From contig QEUW01000307.1 of assembly GCA_003577005.1 (NCBI GenBank), positions 1 to 9,740 of the forward strand: a DNA stretch of 9,740 nucleotides, written 5' to 3'. The notes under the pieces were generated by a model. The model saw only the letters and a list, made by a program, of their open reading frames with translations, did no database searches and was not told the DNA's origin. Numbering within the stretch: the first letter of the stretch is position 1; every line of letters starts with the position of its first letter. The position numbers and the translations under genes are program-made. The stretch is from Chloroflexota bacterium (lineage in GTDB: Bacteria; Chloroflexota; Anaerolineae; Caldilineales; Caldilineaceae). Positions 1 to 6,721 of the stretch are shown piece by piece.

Positions 1-693
1 CTCTTCTGCTGGTGCCGCCTCCTCTCCCTCGCGCACCTGTTGTACCTGGGTGGGGCTGACGACAGCAGCTTCGTTGTCCCACGTATTGCGGATGTATGTG
101 ACGACACCGGCAATCTCTTCATCGGAGAGTGAATCGGCAAAGGCCGGCATTTCGCCCCGCCCATGCAAGACGACGTCGAGCACGGGGGTTGGGTCTTCGG
201 CGAGCACAAACTCGTTACCTGCCAGGGCGGGAAAATCGCTGGTCCCCTGGCCGTCCTCTTGATGGCAGGTCGCGCATTCGGCAGTATAGACTTCTTCACC
301 CAAGCTCATCAACTGGGCTGCATCCACCTCCTCCTCCGGCGCAGGTTCTTCGGCGGCGGTGGCATTCTCCCCAGCGGCATTCTCCTGGCCGGCGGAGCTC
401 TCCTCCGCGGCAGGTTCTTCGGCGGTCGCAGATTCTTCCGCAGCGGCGGCATCTTCCTCTGACGCATCGGCAGGGGGAGCCTCAGGCTCTGATTCCTCCT
501 CTGCCGCTTCTGATTCGGGCGCCGGCTCGTCAGGAGGGGAAGTAGGGGTCACAATCTGAACGATTACTGGAGCAACCTCCGGCTGGAGAGGTGTCGGTGA
601 AGGTGGCGGTGCTAGCCCCCCTGGAGCGCAACCGGCAACGAGCAGGATCATCGCCAGCAGCAAGCGAAGAAATCTCTGTGCAAATTGTACCAT
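1..693 (-). CDS. Monoheme cytochrome c lipoprotein (partial, runs off left edge)
   Basis: 231 codons are visible and the frame is still open at base 1. The ATG at 693 follows a GAGGAGAG Shine-Dalgarno about 6 bases upstream. Residues 9-21 are a hydrophobic signal peptide ending in a lipobox (V-A-G-C, Cys22), so the protein should be lipid-anchored outside the membrane. Residues ~29-125 form a disordered Pro/Ala/Glu-rich spacer with repeated EEPA-like units. The cytochrome c domain follows: CATCH at 140-144 (Cys140, Cys143, His144) and a probable axial Met182 in GEMPAF, then a new Glu-rich tail after ~residue 222. The heme domain is closely similar to that of the cytochrome at 1366-2046, so the two are paralogs. 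Inferred role: electron shuttle to the caa3 oxidase encoded upstream. The C-terminus is unseen, so a further domain is possible. Confidence 0.9.
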   Translation of the reverse strand, partial: MVQFAQRFLRLLLAMILLVAGCAPGGLAPPPSPTPLQPEVAPVIVQIVTPTSPPDEPAPESEAAEEESEPEAPPADASEEDAAAAEESATAEEPAAEESSAGQENAAGENATAAEEPAPEEEVDAAQLMSLGEEVYTAECATCHQEDGQGTSDFPALAGNEFVLAEDPTPVLDVVLHGRGEMPAFADSLSDEEIAGVVTYIRNTWDNEAAVVSPTQVQQVREGEEAAPAEE

Positions 694-769
694 GTTCTCT
701 CTCCTCACTCGCCCATCCCCGACAGGCGAAGCGTAGTCTACTCTACCCCGGCTCACGCTCGGTCTGATC

Positions 770-1279
770 TTACCAGAGGCGCCAGCCCATCAGTTCAAGC
801 GGATTCCAGACCCGGTCGCGCCGTAGGGTGTAGAGGTAGGCGCTAATCGCGCGTGCGTCTTCTGAGGTCACACCCATGTCTGGCATGGCAGTGCCGGGGC
901 GAAAAGATTGCGGGTGCTGGATAAAGGTGGAAACATTTTCCGGTGTGTTCGGGATCATACCGACAATATAGTGGCGATCCGCCCAGTCGGTGAGCGGCGG
1001 GCCGACCAGGGCATTGGCAGCCGGCACCCCAGGAATCGTATGGCAGGTGTGGCAGCCATAATCCTGGATCAGCTGCCAGCCGCGCTGCACCTCGCCGGGG
1101 GCGGGTGTTGCGGCCACAGCTGCGGCGCGGCTCGGCGGGCGCATTGGTTCGGCGCACGCAGCCAGCAGCGCGGTGACAATCAGTACGCTGCTGACCAGCA
1201 CCAGCGACCAGCGCAGCGGATTGGCATTGGCGCGCCAGTTGCCGCGCTTACGCCAGCTGCTTCTCAAGGCTCTGATCAT
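770..1279 (-). CDS. Small monoheme cytochrome c lipoprotein, CoxB-type heme domain
   Basis: 169 aa from the ATG at 1279, which has AAAGGTGG about 10 bases upstream. The frame stays open to a TTG at 1369, but that start overlaps the stop of the previous gene and gives an unlikely 30-residue leader. A basic N-terminus (residues 9-24) is followed by a hydrophobic stretch (25-41) ending in lipobox L-A-A-C (Cys42). The heme site is CHTCH (Cys76, Cys79, His80), with probable axial Met132 in GTAMPDMG. The segment between heme and Met (IPNTPENV...HPQSFRPGTAMP) matches the pattern of the cytochrome domain fused to subunit II here (LPNTRGTL...NPQHIKPGNLMP). It therefore belongs to the CoxB-tail cytochrome type rather than to the type of its two neighbours. 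The C-terminus ends in an unusual Trp-rich tail (WNPLELMGWRLW). Likely an electron donor or accessory cytochrome for the oxidase. Confidence 0.85.
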   Translation of the reverse strand: MIRALRSSWRKRGNWRANANPLRWSLVLVSSVLIVTALLAACAEPMRPPSRAAAVAATPAPGEVQRGWQLIQDYGCHTCHTIPGVPAANALVGPPLTDWADRHYIVGMIPNTPENVSTFIQHPQSFRPGTAMPDMGVTSEDARAISAYLYTLRRDRVWNPLELMGWRLW

Positions 1280-1365
1280 AGCCCCTGCACCACCTTTCAT
1301 TCGGCTACGGGTGTTGTCACTCCTACCTGTTTCCATCTTTGTACAGCAGAACAACGTTGAGCGGA

Positions 1366-2046
1366 TCAATTCGTCTGTGCGACTTCGGCCACCTGTTCCT
1401 CGCTCACTGGGGGAGCTTGATTGCCCCAGGCATTGCGGATATAGGAGGCCACCGCGGCGATTTCCTCGTTCGAGAGGGCGTCGCCAAAGGCCGGCATTTC
1501 ACCACGCCCGTGGATGATCGCATCGACCACTGCGGCCGGGTCATCTTCAAGGATGAGAGCGTTGTCGGCCAGCGCGGGGAAGACGGAGGTCCCCTCGCCT
1601 CCAGCCTGGTGGCAGGTGGCACAGTTGGCCTGGTAGACCTGTTCACCCTGAACGATCAACTCCTCCCCGTTACCGGACGGCTCGGCGGAATCAGAATCCT
1701 CTGCGGCCTGCGTCTCGGCTGGAGCAGGACTCTCGGCCCCGCCTGTCATCTCGCCGGCAGCGGGGGTTGCATCCGCTGCCGGGGCCTCTGGTGTCTCAGC
1801 GGTGGCCGCCCCATCTCCGTCGGGTGGGGTCGGTAGTTCGGGGGGTTCGGCATCTTCTCCTGTCACTTGTGGCTCGGCCACTGTGGGTGTCGGTTCAATC
1901 TGGATTTCAACACGGACCGCCAGGGTGGGCAACGGCTGGCGCGGGTCGACAGGAGTCAGCGTGGGTTCTACCCCTAGCGTTTCACACCCCAGCAACAGAA
2001 GTGCGATCCCTGCAAGTTTGGCGATCCAACTGGCTCTTTGAACCAT
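1366..2046 (-). CDS. Monoheme cytochrome c lipoprotein
   Basis: 226 aa. The ATG at 2046 is preceded by GATAGGAGC, an SD that includes the stop codon of the small ORF just upstream. The signal peptide ends in lipobox L-L-G-C (Cys21). A long acidic Pro/Ala/Glu/Thr-rich linker (about 25-125) should act as a flexible tether. The cytochrome c domain has CATCH at 142-146 (Cys142, Cys145, His146), a HGRGEMPAFGDAL segment carrying the probable axial Met184, and a final helix with SYIRNAWGN. It is paralogous to the cytochrome at 1-693; even the DNA around the axial Met is shared (16 identical bases at 138-153 and 1485-1500). Its place directly downstream of the oxidase genes supports a role as a membrane-tethered electron carrier to caa3 oxidase. 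No substrate can be proved from sequence. Confidence 0.93.
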   Translation of the reverse strand: MVQRASWIAKLAGIALLLLGCETLGVEPTLTPVDPRQPLPTLAVRVEIQIEPTPTVAEPQVTGEDAEPPELPTPPDGDGAATAETPEAPAADATPAAGEMTGGAESPAPAETQAAEDSDSAEPSGNGEELIVQGEQVYQANCATCHQAGGEGTSVFPALADNALILEDDPAAVVDAIIHGRGEMPAFGDALSNEEIAAVASYIRNAWGNQAPPVSEEQVAEVAQTN

Positions 2047-2056
2047 TCATTTGCTC

Positions 2057-2143
2057 CTATCCCGTCTCCTCTTGCGCCGCCTGCAACGACTCGTCGCCCT
2101 CCTCCTCGTCCTCGTCATCATCGGGCACGGCACCGGCGCGCAC
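2057..2143 (-). CDS. Probable 28-aa acidic peptide, translationally coupled
   Basis: A GTG-started frame of 28 codons and a TAG stop fills the gap between the small membrane protein and the first cytochrome. AGGAGGT, a full anti-SD match, lies 6 bases before the GTG and overlaps the membrane protein's stop codon. The ORF's own TAG is part of the SD of the next gene. The product is soluble and strongly acidic, with a core of DDDEDEEEGDE and a tail SLQAAQEETG, and no membrane segment or Cys. Codons are ordinary (GAG, GAC, GCG). I recognise no family. Being this short and low in complexity, it could be a coupling leader rather than a functional peptide. Confidence 0.5.
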   Translation of the reverse strand: MRAGAVPDDDEDEEEGDESLQAAQEETG

Positions 2144-2149
2144 CTGCGT

Positions 2150-2156
2150 ACCTCCT
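2150..2156 (-). promoter_or_regulatory. Perfect Shine-Dalgarno (AGGAGGT) overlapping a stop codon
   Basis: The minus strand reads TTAGGAGGTACGCAGGTG. The TAG of the membrane protein gene shares bases with AGGAGGT, and a GTG follows after a 6-base spacer. No other gene start lies at a workable distance: the cytochrome ATG is more than 100 bases further on and has its own SD. This is the main argument that the acidic small ORF is translated, probably by ribosomes that reinitiate after the membrane protein. Confidence 0.65.
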
Positions 2157-2565
2157 AACAGAGAGGCAAGAAGAGTGTCGGCCCAATTGAAAGCAAAATC
2201 GACACCAAAAAGAGCACGTTGAGCAGCGCGCCGGTCAACGCCATAAAGCGAAAACGGCCCGCCGGTTGATCGCCGTTTGTTTCTTCTGCCGGGCTCAGAT
2301 GGCGCCAGTTGGCGTATGCCAGAACGGTCGCGTAAAGCACAAGTGCGGCCGCAACAAGCGTAAAGATGAGGAGAACCCAGCGAACGACGCTCATGCCTTG
2401 CCACACAACATGGAGCAGCAGCCCTCGTTCGCAGGCCAGCCCGACAATAGCATAGCTCGCCACCAGATGTACGCTCCAGAGCACGGCTCCAGTGCCCAGG
2501 CTGAACCAGAGTTGGCGCAATGAGACCGATTGGTATTCCCGTGGTTCGACGGTTTGTACAGCCAT
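2155..2565 (-). CDS. Small four-helix membrane protein of the cox operon, function unknown
   Basis: 136 aa. The ATG at 2565 follows GAGGAGTTCTGC. Hydrophobic segments lie at about 20-45, 58-84 and 107-133, with a break around 52 that allows three or four helices. A hydrophilic loop (88-106, SPAEETNGDQPAGR) separates the last. Noteworthy residues are His33 in helix 1 (LWSVHLVASYAIVGLAC), Cys45, His52 and a Cys136 that is the very last residue (LFLPLC). This layout resembles unnamed membrane proteins I have seen encoded next to cytochrome oxidase genes, but I know no established function. Its position between the oxidase and the cytochromes, 62 bases after ctaD, suggests an accessory subunit or an assembly factor. 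It lacks subunit IV hallmarks that I could recognise. Identification as a real gene is firm; its role is open. Confidence 0.85.
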   Translation of the reverse strand: MAVQTVEPREYQSVSLRQLWFSLGTGAVLWSVHLVASYAIVGLACERGLLLHVVWQGMSVVRWVLLIFTLVAAALVLYATVLAYANWRHLSPAEETNGDQPAGRFRFMALTGALLNVLFLVSILLSIGPTLFLPLC

Positions 2566-2627
2566 GCAGAACTCCTCTTAACGCTTGTACGAACGGGTTT
2601 CAAGCAAATCCTTTGCTCTCAGGCGAC

Positions 2628-5138
2628 CTAGAGAAAGCGAGGCGCCAGGTAGAGAACAGTGAACAGGGGGATCCAAACTACGACGACAAAGTGCCAGTAG
2701 AGGCCATTTACCGTCACCGCCGAATAACGCCGCTCATTGTAATAGCCACGGAACGCCAGCGTCCCCACAAAAAAGACCTTCAATAAGACGGCGATGACAT
2801 GGGCGCTGTGAAAGCCGGTGATCGTCCACACAATCGAGCTATAGGCATTGGTGGCCCAGTTATAGTCCAGGTTGCTGTACTCAATATACTTGAGGGTGAG
2901 AAAGACAACTCCCATGATCGCAGCAACCGACATGCCGATCTTGAGCCGGCGCTGGTTGCCGTTACGGATGCCCTGGTCGGCTATGTAAACTGGAATGCTG
3001 CTGGTGATCAAAATGAGCGCGTTGATCGAGGGCAGCAACAGGTCGGGCGGGTCGATGCCGTTCAGCGGCCATTCGGGCGCACCTGCCCAAAGATAAAAAT
3101 AGGAGCCAACCAGCGAGGTAAAGACGACGGTTTCGATTAAGATCAGCGCCACCATACCCCACCAGAAAGGTGGCCGCACGCCGTAGCTATCCGCTACGGT
3201 GCTTGTCGGCAGCGAACCCGGTGGGCCGGCCATGGCGTATTCCATCTGTTGCTCCTGCTCGTTGGGCCAGTGCCAAACAACCAAGAGGATGTAGACGATG
3301 AGAGCGCCAACCGGCACCAGCCAGAGGTCGATCAAGAGGCCCAGAAAGACAAAGGCAACCGCCAAGGCAAGCAGAAACGGCACCAGAGTCGGCCCCGGTA
3401 GGATCACCCGCTGTTGGGGGATGGCATCCAGCACCGAGCTGCCCAATGTTTCGCGGCGCTCGAAGAGCAACCCAAAACGGTCACGCGCCGGGTCGGCCAG
3501 ATCTTGCTCATACTCGTGGGGGACAGGGTGCCAGAGTGGCTCTCGGTTACGTACTTCGGGGACCGCCCGGAAGTTGTAGGGGGCTGGCGGCGACGTCGTC
3601 GCCCACTCAAGTGTACCTGCACCCCACGGATTGTCGCCGGCGGGGGTTCCGTTCTGCAGGCTCTGGAAAACATTGACAACAAAGACGAGAATGCCAGCGG
3701 CAAGGATAAACGAGCCCGCCGTCGAGAGCAGATTGAGCCACTCCCACCCCAGACCAGGGATAAAGGTGTAGACACGCCGCGGCATGCCCCATAGCCCGGT
3801 GAGGTGCATGGGCAGAAAGGTGACATTCATGCCGATAAAGGTGAGCCAGAAGCCCCAGACGCCCAACCGCTCATCGAGCATGCGCCCGGTGATTTTGGGA
3901 AACCAGTAGATGATGCCGGCAAGGAGGGGGAAGACGGCGCCGCCGATCAGCACATAATGGAAGTGCGCCACGACAAAGTAGCTGTCATGCACCTGGTCGT
4001 CAAAGGGCACCGCTGCCACCATGATGCCGGTGACCCCGCCAAGGACAAAGACGATGACAAAGCCAATCACATAGAGCAGGGGCGTCTTGAGCACGATACG
4101 CCCCGCGGCTAGAGTGGCCAAGGTAGCAAAGATCTGAATGCCGCTGGGAATGCCGACCACCATACTGGCGACGGTAAAGAAATTGAGACCGGCCGGCGGC
4201 AGGCCGGTCGTAAACATGTGATGCACCCATAGGCCAAAGCTGAAGAATGCGATGGCTACAAACGAGAGCACGATCCAGGTATAGCCCACCATGGGACGCC
4301 GGGCAAAGGTAGAGACGACCGCCGAGACAATGCCCAGCCCTGGAATAAAGATGATGTAGACCTCAGGGTGGCCAAAGATCCAGAAGAGATGTTGCCAGAG
4401 CAGCGGCTGGCCGCCCGCCTCCGGGTTGAAGAAATGGGTGCCGATGGTGCGGTCCAACGCCAGTTCGACGCTCGCCACCATCAACGGCGGCATGGCAAAG
4501 ACGATCATAAAAGACATGACCAGGATGGCCCAGACAAAGAGCGGCATCCGGTTGATGGACATGCCCGGCGCCCGCAGCGTAAAGATCGTCACGATCAGTT
4601 CGACCGCCGCCACCAGCGCCGCAACCTCCAAAAAGGTGATCATGGTGGCGTAGAAATCGATCCCAATGCCCGGCGAATAGAGGGGCCCTGTCAGCGGAAC
4701 ATAGGCAAACCAGCCGCCGTCCGGCGCATGACCAAAAAAAAGGCTGATCCAGATGGTCACCCCGGCAATCAGGTAGACAAAGTAGCCAAATGCGTTCAGC
4801 CGGGGAAACGCCATATCGCGTGCGCCGACCATCAGCGGCACAAGGTAAATACCCATCCCCTCCATGATGGGCACGGCAAAAAGAAACATCATAGTCGTGC
4901 CGTGCGTTGTAAAGATCTGGTTATATAAGTCCGGGTTGAGAAAGGTCGCTTCGGGCACAGCCAACTGGATACGCATAAGCAAGGCCGCAATCCCGGCCAG
5001 GACAAAGAAGGCAAAACCGGTAACCAGATAGCGGGCGCCTACCGCGCGGTGGTTGACCGCTGTCAGAAAATTCATCAAGCCGGTGGGCGTCCGCCAGGTC
5101 CGTTCGAGCGTGTTGAGCGTAGTGACAGATGTGGTCAT
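2628..5138 (-). CDS. ctaD: Cytochrome c oxidase subunit I+III fusion (caa3 type)
   Basis: 836 aa from the ATG at 5138 (GAGG about 6 bases upstream); an in-frame ATG at 5156 lacks an SD. Residues 1-~500 are subunit I. Heme a ligands are His79 (THGTTMMF) and His394; heme a3 ligand is His392 (VAHFHYV). CuB ligands are His257, with Tyr261 in GHPEVY for the His-Tyr crosslink, and His306-His307. The D-channel entry Asp108 (DMAFPRLN) and its end Glu259 (HPEV) are present, which makes it an A1-type pump. MPRR (452-455) holds the propionate arginines. The K-channel lysine position is Gln335 (PSGIQIF). Two further helices (~584-623) lead to a five-helix subunit III part (~657-836) with IETVVF, GFHSAHV and YWHFV. 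The fusion recalls subunit I/III of Thermus caa3. It reduces O2 to water in the membrane and pumps protons, using electrons from CtaC. Confidence 0.97.
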   Translation of the reverse strand: MTTSVTTLNTLERTWRTPTGLMNFLTAVNHRAVGARYLVTGFAFFVLAGIAALLMRIQLAVPEATFLNPDLYNQIFTTHGTTMMFLFAVPIMEGMGIYLVPLMVGARDMAFPRLNAFGYFVYLIAGVTIWISLFFGHAPDGGWFAYVPLTGPLYSPGIGIDFYATMITFLEVAALVAAVELIVTIFTLRAPGMSINRMPLFVWAILVMSFMIVFAMPPLMVASVELALDRTIGTHFFNPEAGGQPLLWQHLFWIFGHPEVYIIFIPGLGIVSAVVSTFARRPMVGYTWIVLSFVAIAFFSFGLWVHHMFTTGLPPAGLNFFTVASMVVGIPSGIQIFATLATLAAGRIVLKTPLLYVIGFVIVFVLGGVTGIMVAAVPFDDQVHDSYFVVAHFHYVLIGGAVFPLLAGIIYWFPKITGRMLDERLGVWGFWLTFIGMNVTFLPMHLTGLWGMPRRVYTFIPGLGWEWLNLLSTAGSFILAAGILVFVVNVFQSLQNGTPAGDNPWGAGTLEWATTSPPAPYNFRAVPEVRNREPLWHPVPHEYEQDLADPARDRFGLLFERRETLGSSVLDAIPQQRVILPGPTLVPFLLALAVAFVFLGLLIDLWLVPVGALIVYILLVVWHWPNEQEQQMEYAMAGPPGSLPTSTVADSYGVRPPFWWGMVALILIETVVFTSLVGSYFYLWAGAPEWPLNGIDPPDLLLPSINALILITSSIPVYIADQGIRNGNQRRLKIGMSVAAIMGVVFLTLKYIEYSNLDYNWATNAYSSIVWTITGFHSAHVIAVLLKVFFVGTLAFRGYYNERRYSAVTVNGLYWHFVVVVWIPLFTVLYLAPRFL

Positions 5139-5264
5139 GCGATCCTCTTCTGGCATTGGAAGCGGTGGATAAGGATTTCTGATTTCTCTGTGCGCCGTGG
5201 GTGATTCCGCTACACATGACTGAGAACTGGTAAAACGGTGGTTGTGTGTCGTACCGAGGCTCTG

Positions 5265-6332
5265 TTATTGTAAGGTCATCAGATAATCAAGCAGCGCCTG
5301 CAAGTCTTCCCCCGTAATGTCGGAGGGAGGCATCAGATTGCCGGGCTTGATGTGTTGCGGGTTACTGATCCACCCGCCGAGGGTGCCCCTGGTATTGGGG
5401 AGAATCCCGGCGCCCAGTGTCTGGCGGCTGGCGAGATGGGTGAGGTCTGGGCCCAGCCGTCCGGTGGCATTGGTTCCCTGGACGGTGTGACAGTAGACAC
5501 AGGCCGAGCCGAGAAAGATCTGCTGCCCGCGGCGGATCTGCTCTGCTGCCGGCTCGGGCGCTGGCAATCGCTGGCGCTCGGCCCAGACGGTGAAATCATC
5601 AGGGGGAGCGGCGATGACGATAAACTGCATCTTGGCGTGCTGGAGACCACAAAACTCGGCGCAGAGGCCGCGATAGGTTCCAGGTGTATCCGCCTGAATC
5701 CAGATGGTGTTGGTCTGTCCGGGAATCAGATCCATCTTGCCGTGTAGTTCGGGCACCCAGAAACTATGGATCACGTCGATGGAAGCCAACCGGAGCAGGA
5801 CAGGCTGGCCGGCAGGGATCCAGATTTCGTTGGCAGTTGTGAATTGGTAGTCAGGGTAGCGCACCTCCCACCACCAGCGGTGACCAATGATTTCCACCGT
5901 AAAGGCTGGCGCCGTGGGTGGATTGGCCAGTACGATGTTGGTGCGTATGGCAAAAAAGAGAACGACAGCCAGAATGATAGCCGGCACAATGACGCCACCC
6001 CACCAGATCCACTGGACGTTGCCCGGCGAATGAGGGTCCGGTTCCACGTTGTCTATCCGCTGCCGCCGGCTGAAGACCAGATAGAGCAGCAGCGCGGCAA
6101 CAACCACAAAGACGGCCGTTGCCAACCAAAACATCAGCCACCAGAGGTCGGCGACCTCCGCCGCGCCGGGCCCGCGCGGAGCCAGGGTAGATGGGATTTC
6201 TGGGTTGGTGAGAGCGCGCGGCAGGCAACCGCTGATAAGAGGGCTACAGAGAACGAGAATCGTAAGTATGACGAGTCGGCGAAGTACGATGGTTGCGCCT
6301 AAACGTCTGAGGTCAAGGTCTATTCGGATCAT
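5265..6332 (-). CDS. ctaC: Cytochrome c oxidase subunit II with fused cytochrome c domain
   Basis: 355 aa from the ATG at 6332. AAAAGGAA lies about 12 bases upstream, a rather long spacing; the frame is open back to a TTG at 6410, but the chosen start gives a normal signal peptide. The signal ends in lipobox L-I-S-G-C (Cys36), so the N-terminus is probably lipidated, as in Bacillus CtaC. Two helices follow (~63-87 and ~110-130). The cupredoxin domain has all CuA ligands: His189 (HSFWVPELHGK), Cys224, Glu226, Cys228, His232 and Met235 in CAEFCGLQHAKM. A cytochrome c domain follows, with CVYCH (Cys278, Cys281, His282) and probable axial Met334 (GNLMPP). This architecture defines the caa3 type: heme c passes electrons to CuA and then to heme a in subunit I. 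The gene opens the oxidase cluster, 126 bases before ctaD. Confidence 0.97.
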   Translation of the reverse strand: MIRIDLDLRRLGATIVLRRLVILTILVLCSPLISGCLPRALTNPEIPSTLAPRGPGAAEVADLWWLMFWLATAVFVVVAALLLYLVFSRRQRIDNVEPDPHSPGNVQWIWWGGVIVPAIILAVVLFFAIRTNIVLANPPTAPAFTVEIIGHRWWWEVRYPDYQFTTANEIWIPAGQPVLLRLASIDVIHSFWVPELHGKMDLIPGQTNTIWIQADTPGTYRGLCAEFCGLQHAKMQFIVIAAPPDDFTVWAERQRLPAPEPAAEQIRRGQQIFLGSACVYCHTVQGTNATGRLGPDLTHLASRQTLGAGILPNTRGTLGGWISNPQHIKPGNLMPPSDITGEDLQALLDYLMTLQ

Positions 6333-6721
6333 TGGCGTCAGGCGTTCCTTTTGAGCGGATGGGACAGCAAGATCTGCCACTAAAATTGGGAAATTACGAA
6401 ATTCTGGCAATACTGATTACTTTAGCTGGTGAGACCTCTTATGTAAATAGGTAGAGATACAAACGGGGTCATAAGAAAGTCACGTCTCGTAGACAAAAAA
6501 GGTAAGTGTAGCATTAAAATATGGATACCTACTGCACATCCTGCGTATCACAGCCCTGCGCGAAATGCTGACTTCTGGTCTGAACGGAAATGCCGACAGA
6601 ACCTAGAGTCCCCATGGATAGGTGGCCGGCGGCTGTGCACTATCCGGCTCAATGTGCAGCGGATGGAGCGCCTCGGTTTCGTCTGAGATTGTGCGTGGCT
6701 GGCCTGATGCTCGTTCTCGAA
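6333..6721. other. 389-bp gene-free region upstream of ctaC
   Basis: No convincing gene lies here; short plus-strand frames run into the AI-2E gene on the other strand. The part at about 6411-6540 is visibly richer in A+T than its surroundings, as expected for a promoter region. The part next to the AI-2E stop is G+C-rich and can fold a short imperfect hairpin (6616-6645) with no T-tract. The region separates the ctaG/AI-2E pair from the oxidase structural genes, so the latter probably have their own promoter here. Confidence 0.5.
6468..6496 (-). promoter_or_regulatory. Candidate sigma70-type promoter for the ctaC operon
   Basis: On the minus strand, TTGTCT (6496-6491) and TATGAC (6473-6468) are separated by 17 bases. 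Each matches the consensus at 4 of 6 positions. It lies in the A+T-rich part of the only long gap before ctaC, about 135 bases upstream of the start codon. Matches of this quality arise often by chance in A+T-rich DNA, and the promoter consensus in this lineage may differ. Confidence 0.25.

Noticed and set aside
1280..1369. Longer N-terminus (TTG start at 1369) for the small cytochrome
   Set aside because: It overlaps the previous gene's stop and places a 71-residue leader before the lipobox Cys; the ATG at 1279 has an SD and gives a more normal signal peptide.
1339..1836. 165-codon plus-strand frame
   Set aside because: It is antisense to a cytochrome c gene with lipobox and CxxCH; the Gly-rich translation mirrors the Pro/Ala-rich linker.
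4368..4928. 186-codon open frame on the plus strand
   Set aside because: It lies wholly inside the subunit I gene, whose catalytic motifs are unmistakable on the other strand; its Arg/His/Lys/Asp-rich product is typical of antisense reading of a membrane protein gene.
5139..5156. Earlier ATG of the subunit I+III gene
   Set aside because: No SD precedes it, whereas the ATG at 5138 has GAGG at a suitable distance.
5139..5264. 126-base gap between ctaC and ctaD, checked for a terminator or small gene
   Set aside because: No clear hairpin with T-tract and no small frame with an SD was seen; probably read-through within one operon.
5766..6302. 178-codon plus-strand frame
   Set aside because: It is antisense to ctaC, which has all CuA ligands; no SD and no recognisable domain.
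6616..6645. Hairpin GGATAG...CTATCC downstream of the AI-2E gene, considered as a terminator
   Set aside because: The stem is short and bulged and no T-tract follows on the minus strand.
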